Positions 45,080 through 52,764 of a stretch of DNA of 64,000 bases are shown here, piece by piece. The stretch is taken from the NCBI GenBank assembly GCA_964525935.1, contig CAZGJZ010000007.1, positions 248,001 to 312,000 of the forward strand, in the 5' to 3' direction. The position numbers and the translations under genes were made by a program. The first letter of the stretch is position 1. The number at the start of each line of letters is the position of its first letter. This DNA is from UBA2377 sp964525935. GTDB taxonomy: Bacteria; Verrucomicrobiota; Verrucomicrobiia; Opitutales; Opitutaceae. The notes beneath the pieces are model-generated. The model was not told the DNA's origin and did no database searches. It saw nothing but the letters and a program-made list of their open reading frames with translations.

Positions 45080-45628
45080 TCACTCGGCGTTGCCGGTGAC
45101 GCGGGTCTTGGCGGCGTCGGCTTCGGAGAGCCGGTGAAAAATGTAAACGACCGGCCGATTGCGCGTGCTGCGCAGCTCGGTGAGCGTGAGCTGGGCGCCG
45201 TTGGCCGAGACTTTATAGTCGCTCAGGATATTGACCGCGCGCGCGCCCTGCTGCGTGTCGAGCACGAGGTCGGTGTTCAGACGCAGGAGCCGGCCGTCAT
45301 CAAGCCACTCGCCGCGGACTTTCTTGGTGCGATCGCCGCCGATATAGGCGCCGAGGTGGCGGTTGTCGGCCCACCACGTGACCGGCACAACATTGGCGGC
45401 CAGCGTGAGATCGAGCGGCGTCACGTCTTCATACGTGCGCCGGCCGGCGGCGAACTGGCGCGTGATCGTGAGATGGTTGCCTTCGCCGGTGATCACCAGG
45501 TCGTAAGCCTTCCATGGGCTAAGCTCGGTGCTGCGCGCCGTATCGATGCGCCAGTGACCGGCCAGCGGGCTGGCCGCAGACGCGCTCAAACCAACGAGGG
45601 AAAAAACCAGGAGGAAGATGCGATGCAT
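45080..45628 (-). CDS. Secreted lipocalin-like hypothetical protein
   Basis: 182 residues with a signal peptide (residues 1-18, SASAA). The mature part is beta-rich and starts LAGHWRIDTARSTELSPW, resembling lipocalin-like or DUF-type domains that often begin with a G-x-W strand. It has no catalytic motif I can identify. It precedes the GxGYxYP gene by 47 bases and probably shares its transcript. A perfect REP-like hairpin at 45710-45740 lies upstream of its start. Confidence 0.75.
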   Translation of the reverse strand: MHRIFLLVFSLVGLSASAASPLAGHWRIDTARSTELSPWKAYDLVITGEGNHLTITRQFAAGRRTYEDVTPLDLTLAANVVPVTWWADNRHLGAYIGGDRTKKVRGEWLDDGRLLRLNTDLVLDTQQGARAVNILSDYKVSANGAQLTLTELRSTRNRPVVYIFHRLSEADAAKTRVTGNAE

Positions 45629-45709
45629 GACCCCGCACACGAAGCTGCCCGTGTGCCATATCTCAAACCAAAAGGCCGGAAAGGCCGATGAAAGATCAGA
45701 GCCACTCGA

Positions 45710-45740
45710 GGTAGGGCGTGATCGCTGATCGCGCCCTACC
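45710..45740. repeat. REP-like hairpin GGTAGGGCG ... CGCCCTACC
   Basis: A long compact palindrome, GGTAGGGCG-T-GATC-GCT-GATC-G-CGCCCTACC, with an almost uninterrupted stem. It has the same arms as 23162-23231. It lies in the gap between the PhyH gene (stop 45759) and the lipocalin-like gene. Confidence 0.7.
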
Positions 45741-45758
45741 CTCAACACCTCCTTATCC

Positions 45759-46766
45759 TTACGCGGTCACGCTCGCCGGCCAGCGGCGGAACGCCGAGAA
45801 ACGCGCCTGCGTGTGATCGTAGGTCTCGCGGCGACGGACGTATTCCGCGTAGTCGCTCACCTGTTCCGGATGCAGGCGGCTTTGCACGAGAAAATCGGCC
45901 TCAGGCGGATAGCAGGCCACGTTGCCCTTTTCGTAAAATTCGGGGTTGGCCACGCCCTCGGCGTCGACCGACTCGGGCCAGAGGCCGACGTTATTGGGCA
46001 CCGCGGCGGATTGGTAGCGCAGGTCAATGCTCCAGCGGATGTGGTCGGAGTAATTCGGCGTGGAGCAGTGCGGCGTGCGGTTCGTCATGAAGACGACGCC
46101 ACCCCGCGGGCAGAGCGCGGTGATCGCCTTGCGCGGATCGTCCGGCAAATCCTGGTCCTTGATCACCAGGAAGCCCGCGTTGCCGCCGGTGTGGTGCAGC
46201 GCCAGCTCGCGCTCGTGCACGCGCGGCAGGATTTGCATGCAGCCATTCTCGACCGTGGCATCGACGAGCGGGATCCAGCACGTGATGATTAACTGGCGGT
46301 CGCACTGCGGCGTCATGTAGCCGCTGTCTTGGTGCCACGGCACCACGCCGCGCCCAAGATTGGGCAGCTTCGGGCGGATACGGTAGACGGACGACCCGAC
46401 GATCTCTTCCGTGCCCAGCAAGCCGCCGACTTTGGCGAGCAACTTCCGGCTCGCGATGATATCGAACAGCTCCGGCGCGTGAAACCCGCCGCCCCGCAGG
46501 CCCTCGAGGTGACGCATGATCGCCTCGCCGTTTTCCTTCGAATCGCGCTGGATCGCAGCCAGACGTTGATCGAAGCCCAGTCCCTCATGCAAATTGACGA
46601 GCTTGCCCTCGGCCTTGAGCTGCCGGGCCTTGCGCTCGATCTCGAGGTGCAACTCGCGGCGGAGCGGCTCGAGCTCGGCGGGATCAAACACATCCGGGAT
46701 GATCACGTAGCCTTCTTCATGGAAAAGGCTGACTTGTTGTGGGGTGGGCGGCTGGGGGTCTTTCAT
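45759..46766 (-). CDS. Phytanoyl-CoA dioxygenase (PhyH) family protein, third copy
   Basis: 335 residues. The iron triad is WHQDSGY (H145, D147) and TPHCSTPNYS (H233), with R244 placed for 2-oxoglutarate. The N-terminus LFHEEGYVIIPDVFDPAEL is characteristic. It is only distantly related to the tandem pair at 8210-9814. ATG 46766 is preferred over one 36 bases upstream because homology starts near MKDPQP. No regulator is adjacent. Confidence 0.92.
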   Translation of the reverse strand: MKDPQPPTPQQVSLFHEEGYVIIPDVFDPAELEPLRRELHLEIERKARQLKAEGKLVNLHEGLGFDQRLAAIQRDSKENGEAIMRHLEGLRGGGFHAPELFDIIASRKLLAKVGGLLGTEEIVGSSVYRIRPKLPNLGRGVVPWHQDSGYMTPQCDRQLIITCWIPLVDATVENGCMQILPRVHERELALHHTGGNAGFLVIKDQDLPDDPRKAITALCPRGGVVFMTNRTPHCSTPNYSDHIRWSIDLRYQSAAVPNNVGLWPESVDAEGVANPEFYEKGNVACYPPEADFLVQSRLHPEQVSDYAEYVRRRETYDHTQARFSAFRRWPASVTA

Positions 46767-47111
46767 CACCACGACTGTGCCAGTTTCCCAAGGGAACAGC
46801 AATTGCCCGCATTCACCATTGATGGTAAATAAACACTATTCCTATGCCGGATAAATCGCCTGCGCGGCAGTCCTGATCCCTGATTTACCTGCATCGCCAG
46901 CCACTTGGCACAGTGTAATTACCCAGTTATAAATCGCCTAAAGTGACGAATAATTCCTCAGAATCCTTCATAGATCATAATAATTACTCTCTTATGGCAA
47001 AAATAGCCAAAATTTGAGATTGCCGAAGCCCTATTTATATAGGGATAAATATCCATGGATTTGCGGTAATTAACCCTAGTCCATAAGAAACCAACAAATC
47101 ACCCCCCGATT
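46767..47111. other. AT-rich intergenic region with promoter-like elements
   Basis: No gene is visible in these 345 bases. The region is the most AT-rich in the window. It contains a CTGATCCCTGAT phrase at 46872, small hairpins TGGC-AAAAATA-GCCA (46995-47009) and CCCTAT-TTAT-ATAGGG (47029-47044), and GGTAATTAACCCTAG (47065-47079), which nearly matches 23942-23956. It is likely the control region of the next gene. Confidence 0.6.
47065..47079 (+). promoter_or_regulatory. GGTAATTAACCCTAG element
   Basis: It matches GGTATTTAACCCTAA at 23942-23956 at 13 of 15 positions, including TTAACCCTA exactly. Both lie upstream of genes in otherwise AT-rich islands. The copy here is about 33 bases before the start codon. 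Confidence 0.4.
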
Positions 47112-47819
47112 ATGAACCTGAAATCCCTCGTCCTACTCGCCGGCTCGCTCTTGCTGGCCATTCCGTCCTTCGCTGAATCCGGCGGCGCGATCCTCGCCAA
47201 AGACCAAATCACCAAATCGGCCGCAGGTGGCACCGTCACCTCCACCGATGGAGCTTATGCGATCGCGATCAACGGATCGTCCACCACCGTCGCCGCCTTG
47301 GCCGGCACCGTCGCCTTTACCACCGCCTCTGGTGAAGTCCTCAATATCGACATCGGCACCGGCCTCGTGATCGGCGCGGACGGGAAAACGTCCACCCAAT
47401 CGCTCAAGAGCTTGATCACGGCTGAAGGCGCCAACGGCCCTCTCGCCACCGCTCTGAAAGAGGTGCTGGCGACCGTCTCCGCCAACGCTGCCAGAGGCGA
47501 CTACGGCAAGGGTGCCACCAGCGTCCTCGCCGCCCTCACGAAGGTGCTCAGCCAAGCTAACCCTGAAGGCGCCGCTGACTACGTCGCCCAAGCCACGGCC
47601 GCCGTCACCTCCCCCAACTCCGGCGCAGAGGACAAGGCGCTGGCTGCTCAAGCCATCTTGGAAGCATCCGGTCAGCAAAATAACGCTGAAGTGAGAACTG
47701 CCTCCGCAACGGCCGCCCAGAGCAATGGCGTAACCCTCTCCCTCTTGAAACCTCTCATCTACACCACGCCCATCACCCCGATCGATCCCGCGGTCGTCAG
47801 CCCCTCTGGTGGTCGGTAA
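47112..47819 (+). CDS. Secreted Ala-rich protein with C-terminal TTPITPxD...VSP signature (copy A)
   Basis: 235 residues with a signal peptide (MNLKSLVLLAGSLLLAIPSF, cleavage near FAES). Residues 35-85 are beta-rich (GAYAIAINGSSTTVAALAG, GTGLVIGADGK), faintly like the end of a FecR domain. Residues 100-205 are Ala-rich helices. The tail TTPITPIDPAVVSPSGGR is almost the same as the tail of the convergent gene at 48256-49035. I know no named family with this tail. It has a strong terminator at 47855-47884 and an AT-rich regulated promoter. Confidence 0.8.
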   Translation: MNLKSLVLLAGSLLLAIPSFAESGGAILAKDQITKSAAGGTVTSTDGAYAIAINGSSTTVAALAGTVAFTTASGEVLNIDIGTGLVIGADGKTSTQSLKSLITAEGANGPLATALKEVLATVSANAARGDYGKGATSVLAALTKVLSQANPEGAADYVAQATAAVTSPNSGAEDKALAAQAILEASGQQNNAEVRTASATAAQSNGVTLSLLKPLIYTTPITPIDPAVVSPSGGR

Positions 47820-47854
47820 TAATAGAATCTGCCTCCACGGTATATTTCCCTCAA

Positions 47855-47884
47855 ACGGGCGCCCAGTCAGGGCGCCCGTTTTTT
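47855..47884 (+). terminator. Strong rho-independent terminator
   Basis: A perfect 10-bp stem ACGGGCGCCC / GGGCGCCCGT with loop AGTCA, followed by TTTTT. It ends the copy A transcript. Confidence 0.92.
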
Positions 47885-48015
47885 ATGGGCGGAGCGGAAG
47901 GGCGCGGGCCACAAGTATTTTAACCGCTCAAGTGTAGGCGGGCCTGCACCTGAAGGCGGCACCCAATCCTCATCTCCATGCCCTCCGCACTCTTCGCGTT
48001 TCAATCCGAGGAAAC

Positions 48016-48041
48016 AAAAAGCCGGGGTTTTCAACCCCGGC
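48016..48041 (-). terminator. Rho-independent terminator, probably the original rhaI terminator
   Basis: Stem GCCGGGGTT / AACCCCGGC with a TTC loop, and AAAAA on its left, i.e. a T tract on the minus strand. It lies 24 bases beyond the stop codon of the decayed rhaI 3' copy at 48066, as a terminator of rhaI would. Confidence 0.8.
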
Positions 48042-48065
48042 CGCAATTGAACCATTCCCCTGCGT

Positions 48066-48119
48066 TTAGGCGAAACACCGCCGCGCGAAATGCCCATACG
48101 CCTTGCGGGCAGTCAGCGG
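48066..48119 (-). pseudogene. Decayed copy of the rhaI 3' end
   Basis: This segment matches the last about 60 bases of the rhamnose isomerase gene (49251-49312) in the same orientation. The block 48081-48108 equals 49267-49293 except for one substitution, one adjacent change and one extra base. The aligned codons read RKAYGHFARRCFA-stop here against RKAMGISRGGSFA-stop in rhaI; two compensating indels scramble the middle. A GTCAGCGG block ends both copies. Confidence 0.55.
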
Positions 48120-48200
48120 TGTCCATCTTTCGCAGGCTTGATGGCCGTGCTTGCGAAAGCGGCTCAGCATTTTCACCACACGATGCCTGGTTCCTCTCTT

Positions 48201-48232
48201 AATAAAGAGTGCCGACCGGGATCGGCACTTTA
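48201..48232 (-). terminator. Terminator-like hairpin after copy B gene
   Basis: Stem AGTGCCGA (48208-48215) / TCGGCACT (48222-48229) with a 6-base loop and CTTTATT on the minus-strand 3' side. It lies 24 bases after the stop of the gene at 48256. Confidence 0.65.
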
Positions 48233-48255
48233 AAGGTCGCTTGCGCGATCACGGG

Positions 48256-49035
48256 TTAGTTTGCCGGACTGACCTGATTGGTATCGACGGGAGTTATCGG
48301 AGTCGTCGTGACTACGACTCCCTGCACCTGCAAGCCGCTGCCAGCGAGTGCACCGGCACTGCCGGCGCTTTTCCCGGCGGATGCAGCCGCGTTAGCGGCA
48401 GCCGTATTTACAGACGCCCTCGCAATATCAGCCGGGCTCCGGCCACTGCCATCGGAAGCGCCCATGCGTGCGGCTGCAGAGCTGCCACCGGAATTGGCGA
48501 CCGCCTGCGCAATCGTGGCCAGGGCATCATCGTTACGGTCCGCAGCCGGCATACCAGTGATGGCGGCCCTCGTGATCGCACGGACCTGACCAATGCTGTT
48601 GGTATTGCCCGTGGCCGTGAGCACCGCCACGGCAATCGAGGCGACCTGGGCCGGCACGGCCTCAACTACAGCCGTGGCAACCGCCGCAGCCGCAGTCGGC
48701 GCCACCTTGGCCACCGAGGCCGCAATCGTTGCCGCCTGAGCGGGGACCGCCGCCGCCACCGCCTTGGCCACCCCCACCGCATTGCCCGTTGCCACAGTAA
48801 CTGCCGCAGCAAAAACCGCCGCTTGGTCAGGCTTGGCCGCCGCCGCCGTCGCCGCGATCGCGGCCGCTTGTTCGGGATTGTTTTTCGCCAATTGCGCGAC
48901 GGCTTTCGTATCACCCGCGGCAATAGCGCTCTGCAACGCGGTAGCGTCAGCTTCTGACAGTTGGAGCGTTTGGGCAAAAGCAACGGACAGCGAGAGTGAT
49001 GCTAAAGCAGCGAGGAAAAGTGATCGAATTTTCAT
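48256..49035 (-). CDS. Secreted Ala-rich protein with C-terminal TTPITPxD...VSP signature (copy B)
   Basis: 259 residues with a signal peptide (MKIRSLFLAALASLSLSVAF, site near FAQ). The mature chain is more than a third alanine, with repeated helical blocks of AA-V-PAQAATIAASVAK type. This suggests a long helical, possibly fibrous, structure. The tail is TTPITPVDTNQVSPAN, almost the same as copy A. It is flanked by direct copies of the rhaI 3' end, consistent with insertion of this gene. It could be an adhesin, matrix or sheath protein; function unknown. Confidence 0.8.
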   Translation of the reverse strand: MKIRSLFLAALASLSLSVAFAQTLQLSEADATALQSAIAAGDTKAVAQLAKNNPEQAAAIAATAAAAKPDQAAVFAAAVTVATGNAVGVAKAVAAAVPAQAATIAASVAKVAPTAAAAVATAVVEAVPAQVASIAVAVLTATGNTNSIGQVRAITRAAITGMPAADRNDDALATIAQAVANSGGSSAAARMGASDGSGRSPADIARASVNTAAANAAASAGKSAGSAGALAGSGLQVQGVVVTTTPITPVDTNQVSPAN

Positions 49036-49250
49036 AATGGAAAGCGAGTTATTCAGTTGCTTGCGTTTGATTTACAGAAAAAAGAACGGCGCGGTTCGAA
49101 CAAGTAAGTCATAAGCCTCACCCGCAGCCTGTTGTGAGGCTCGATGGCTTGAAAGCGCGCGGGTTGGAGGCACCGCGCGCAGGACGCCCATGCCGGGGGG
49201 TAAACCCGGGAAGCCGGACGCCAGACAATTTCGCCTGGCGACGTTACAAC

Positions 49251-50450
49251 TCAGGCGAAGCTGCCACCGCGCGAGATGCCCATGGCCTTGCGGCGGGCGC
49301 TGCGGTCAGCGGCGGCTTTTTTCTCGTAACCCTGGCGCCGGTGCTCGGCGAGCGGGTCGGCGGGGAGCTTGTTTGCCTTGCGCCACTTGGCGAGCGCGGG
49401 GCTCACGTCGGTGAAAAACGCCTTCTTCAGGAGGAGTTCGGCGTCGATCACGTTGTTCTTGGCCTGCGCCGCACGCAGCGCGTCGTGGTCGACGATCGCG
49501 GCCTTGGCGTAGAGTTCCTGCGCCATGACGACGGTCTGGATCATCGCCTCGACCTTGGCCTTCTCGTTGTGGCACTGGTCGATCATGTAGGCGATCTTCG
49601 GCATCTTGCCGCGATCCGCCGCGTAGGAATGGATTTCGTGGAAGATCCGGAAGACCTGGTAGGGATCAATCGAGCCGAGCGTGAGGTCGTCGTCGGCATA
49701 CTTGCGGTCATTGAAGTGGAAGCCGCCGAGCATGTCCTCATCGAGGAGCCAGGCCACGATTTGCTCGATGTTGGTGGCATTGTAGTGGTGACCGGTGTCG
49801 ACGAGCACCTTGGCGCGAGGACCGGCCTTCTTCGCATAGAGAAACGCCATGCCCCAATCGGCGATATCGGTCGCGTAGAACGCGGGCTCGAAGGGCTTGT
49901 ATTCGACGAGCATCGTCTGCTTTGGGCCAAGCTTCTTGTGGAGGGCCTTGAGGCTCTCTTCAAAGTAGCCCTTGCGCTCGCGGATGCTGCCCTGGCCGGG
50001 ATAGTTGGTGCCGTCGGCAAACCACAGCGACAGGTATTCACTGCCGGTCGCCTTCATGATGTCCACCGAATCGTAGCAATGCTTGAGTGCCTGCTGGCGG
50101 ACCTGCGGGCTGTTGTGCCCGAAAGAGCCCCACTTGTATTCCTGGTCTTGGAAAAGGTTGGGGTTGATGGCGCCGATCTTCACGCCGTGCTTGCGCGCCT
50201 GGCGGCCGACCTTCGCCGGATCCTCGCCCTTGGTGAAATCCCACAGCACGTGCACCGCCACCGTCGGGCAGCAGCCGGTCACGGCATGCACCTGGCCGGC
50301 GTCAGCCAGCTTGTCATTCGTGTCGATGGCAGCGGCGTCCTGGAAAAACTTTCCGAAACGCGTGCCGGTATCGGCGAAACCCCAGCTGGGCGTTTCCACA
50401 TTGAAGGAGTCGAGCGCCTCAACGGCGCGGCGGAGGGTTTTGGGAGTCAT
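49251..50450 (-). CDS. rhaI: L-rhamnose isomerase (RhaI/YulE type)
   Basis: Interconverts L-rhamnose and L-rhamnulose; cytoplasmic TIM barrel. 399 residues match the Pseudomonas-type enzyme. The metal and catalytic regions include WFADGTNYPGQG, VEYKPFEPAFY, VDTGHHYNATN and FHFNDRKYADDD, all typical. The start ATG 50450 is a good fit. No other rhamnose genes (kinase, aldolase or transporter) are adjacent. The gene has no terminator within its 215-base downstream gap; a terminator lies 1.2 kb further on, behind a decayed copy of its own 3' end. Confidence 0.93.
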   Translation of the reverse strand: MTPKTLRRAVEALDSFNVETPSWGFADTGTRFGKFFQDAAAIDTNDKLADAGQVHAVTGCCPTVAVHVLWDFTKGEDPAKVGRQARKHGVKIGAINPNLFQDQEYKWGSFGHNSPQVRQQALKHCYDSVDIMKATGSEYLSLWFADGTNYPGQGSIRERKGYFEESLKALHKKLGPKQTMLVEYKPFEPAFYATDIADWGMAFLYAKKAGPRAKVLVDTGHHYNATNIEQIVAWLLDEDMLGGFHFNDRKYADDDLTLGSIDPYQVFRIFHEIHSYAADRGKMPKIAYMIDQCHNEKAKVEAMIQTVVMAQELYAKAAIVDHDALRAAQAKNNVIDAELLLKKAFFTDVSPALAKWRKANKLPADPLAEHRRQGYEKKAAADRSARRKAMGISRGGSFA

Positions 50451-51028
50451 GACCCGGGAGTTATGGCGCAGGCCCGCGGCGGAAGTCAGCCCCAAAGATA
50501 CGAACATTCATGCGCAGGCTTGCGACCGGCGGAACCGGCGGCGAGCGTGGGCCCATGTGCGATGCGTGCCTCCAACTCGGCAGCCCGTGGCTCCCGTCCC
50601 TCCACGAGGGCGAGGCACGCCCGCGGACCCGACCCCGCGCCCAGTTCACGCTCGCGCGTCGAAAAGTGAAACCCGTGGCCAAACCCGCGGCAAAGAAACG
50701 AACCCGCTAAGCCCGGCGACTTGCACCGCGGAAACATCGGGATCGAGACTGGCGGCAGCGCCACCATCTGATCACCGCACCAGTCGATCGTGAAGGGCTG
50801 GTAATCCAGGCTCTCCACGGTGCGCTCTTCGCGAAGCGGAAAACGCACCGTGAAATTTTGCGCCGCCTTATCGAAAATACCGAGCAACGCGCCGCGCCCG
50901 AGGCGGATACGCTCCATTTCACAAAGTCTCGACGGTTCATGCGGGGGAAACGTGTTTCCGAGGACAAACCAACCGACCGGCGGTTACGCCGGTCGCCACG
51001 TTGTCCTTCCGGAAGTATCCGGCGCGGA
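50451..51028. other. Intergenic region without a convincing gene
   Basis: These 578 bases have coding-like patches but no intact, credible gene. A degraded protein-like segment lies on the minus strand at about 50700-50940. A small plus-strand frame ending at 50710 encodes a Lys/Arg-rich tail (KPVAKPAAKKRTR), which I cannot confirm as real. Confidence 0.4.
50707..50940 (-). pseudogene. Possible degraded Tat-signal protein fragment
   Basis: The minus strand begins at 50940 with MNRRDFVKWSVSASGAA, a plausible twin-arginine start. From about 50890 the protein-like sequence continues only in another frame as GALLGIFDKAAQNFTVRFP and later YQPFTIDWCGDQMVALPP. The switch of frame suggests a frameshifted remnant. 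Alternatively, it is a short real gene starting at 50917 (MERIRLGRG). I do not recognise the family. Confidence 0.3.
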
Positions 51029-52744
51029 TTATTTGCGACGGCTACGCCGGGCCCGGCGCTTGAACGCCGCTTCCTCGGTTTCCGGTTCGTCGGGAACAGC
51101 GACGGGCGCCGTGGGATCGTAAGGCTGGTTGTTCCGCACGAGCGCGAAAGTCAGCAGCGCCAGCAGCGCACACGCACCCACGAACCAGTCGCCGTGCTCC
51201 GTGTAAAAGCTGTTGCGATCCTGCCAGCGCAGATCGCGCGATACGGTCACGTTGCGGGTGCCACGGAAATACACGCTGTCCTCATCGTTCTTCAACGTCG
51301 CGCGGATGTTGCCGTATTCGTCGATCCAGCCGCTCCAGCCGCTGTTACCAACCCGGACAACCGGCCGGCGGGTCTCGACCGCGCGCAGCACCGAGTGCGC
51401 CGCATGCTGGTAAGCCGCACCACCCTCGCCAAACCAGCCACTGTTGCTCTGCACGACGAGCAACTGCGCGCCGGACAGCGCACTCGCCCGGGCGAGTCGC
51501 GGATAAATGTCCTCGTAGCAGATCAGCGGGCCGAGCACCACGGGTTGGCCACGGAGATTGACGATCAACGGACGCGCATCGGTGCCGGACGCAAAGTCGT
51601 CGCCGATCGGGACGAATTTACTGATCCATCCCAGCACGGGCCGCAGCGGCACAAATTCGCCAAACGGCACCAGATGGCGCTTGGCGTAATACACCGGTGA
51701 AAGCCCGGCCTGCGGCGTTACCAAAAACGTGCCGTTGAACCATTGCTCGCCTGCGCCACTGCGCTCAATGGCGATCGAGCCCAGGAGCAGCGGCGCTTCG
51801 GCGCGCGCCGTGAGCGACTCGACAAAGCTCTTGGCGTTGTCATCGCCACGCACGGCCCACGGCGTCACCGCTTCCGGCCAGATGATGAGATCGGGCTGCG
51901 TCGCGGCGGCGTTGAGGGTGATTCGCTCCAGCGTGTCGAGGATGCCGGCGCCCTTGCTGGGATCCCATTTCACCTGCTGCGGAATGGCGGGCTGCACCAG
52001 CGCGGCGCGCATCACGTCGCGGCGCTGCTGGCCGATGGTGTCGCTGAGCAGGAGAAACGAAGGAAACATCAGCACCAACAGCGCGGCCATGAATTCCGGA
52101 CTGCGGCGGCTGAGCCCCGTCGCGCCCTCGCGCAACAGGCGGTGACCGTAGGCGGCAAAGCCGAGGTTGAACGTGATGAGAATGAATGAAACGCCATACG
52201 CGCCGGTGTAGGCGGAGACTTGCAGCAAGATCGCGCGCTGCCACTGGCTCGCCGCGAGCGGCAGCCACGGGAAGCCACCGAGCACCCAGGTGCGGGTCCA
52301 CTCAATCAGCACCCAGAGCGCGGCGAGCCCGAGCACGGCCGTCACGCGCCGGCTGGTCGGCTGTCCGACGATCCGGGGCATCACCCACCAAGCCGCGAGA
52401 TACCACACTCCCACCCATGCGCCGACGAGGGGTCCGAGCAAGAGCAGGCCACCCCAGGTGACATTGTGCAGCCAGCCGAGCAGGATCGTCCACGTCACGG
52501 CCTGCGCCGCGAACATCGTCCACGCGTAGAGTTTAAAGCTTGGCCGGCGGTAGGCCCAGAAAATCGCGGGCGCCGCAAAGGCGTAGGCAAACTCCGGCGC
52601 TTTGAACGGCGGGAACGCAATGACCGTGAGCACGATCGTCAGCACGAACACGCCCGCCGCCATCACATAGTCCGCCTGCCGCTGCCAGAACGACGGCGGC
52701 AGGTTATAGGGATCCTCGACGGACGGATCGGCAGGGGTGGTCAC
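51029..52744 (-). CDS. lnt: Apolipoprotein N-acyltransferase
   Basis: Lnt adds the third acyl chain to lipoproteins in the inner membrane. The 571-residue protein has about seven membrane segments in the first half and a nitrilase-like periplasmic domain. The catalytic triad is visible as E in LIIWPEAVTPW, K in YYAKRHLVPFGEF and C in GPLICYEDIYPRL. The C-terminal tail is basic (RRARRSRRK). The GTG at 52744 is chosen since longer extensions run into secA in a different frame. It follows secA by 20 bases and is probably co-transcribed. Confidence 0.93.
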   Translation of the reverse strand: MTTPADPSVEDPYNLPPSFWQRQADYVMAAGVFVLTIVLTVIAFPPFKAPEFAYAFAAPAIFWAYRRPSFKLYAWTMFAAQAVTWTILLGWLHNVTWGGLLLLGPLVGAWVGVWYLAAWWVMPRIVGQPTSRRVTAVLGLAALWVLIEWTRTWVLGGFPWLPLAASQWQRAILLQVSAYTGAYGVSFILITFNLGFAAYGHRLLREGATGLSRRSPEFMAALLVLMFPSFLLLSDTIGQQRRDVMRAALVQPAIPQQVKWDPSKGAGILDTLERITLNAAATQPDLIIWPEAVTPWAVRGDDNAKSFVESLTARAEAPLLLGSIAIERSGAGEQWFNGTFLVTPQAGLSPVYYAKRHLVPFGEFVPLRPVLGWISKFVPIGDDFASGTDARPLIVNLRGQPVVLGPLICYEDIYPRLARASALSGAQLLVVQSNSGWFGEGGAAYQHAAHSVLRAVETRRPVVRVGNSGWSGWIDEYGNIRATLKNDEDSVYFRGTRNVTVSRDLRWQDRNSFYTEHGDWFVGACALLALLTFALVRNNQPYDPTAPVAVPDEPETEEAAFKRRARRSRRK

Positions 52745-52764
52745 GCGGGAGGGACGGACGGCGC

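Larger units (their letters stand above)
47820..48255. other. Intergenic region between two convergent secreted-protein genes
   Basis: These 436 bases hold a plus-strand terminator (47855-47884), two minus-strand terminator-like hairpins (48021-48041 and 48208-48229) and a decayed copy of the rhaI 3' end (48066-48119). I see no convincing intact gene. A 37-codon open frame on the minus strand at 48066-48179 is explained by the rhaI remnant. Confidence 0.6.

Noticed and set aside
48066..48179. 37-codon small gene on the minus strand before a terminator
   Set aside because: Its C-terminal codons align with the end of rhaI including the stop, so it is better explained as a decayed copy of that gene end.
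50510..50710. Small basic protein ending KPVAKPAAKKRTR
   Set aside because: No ribosome-binding site, no homology I recognise, and several overlapping frames are equally open. The Lys-rich end could be chance.
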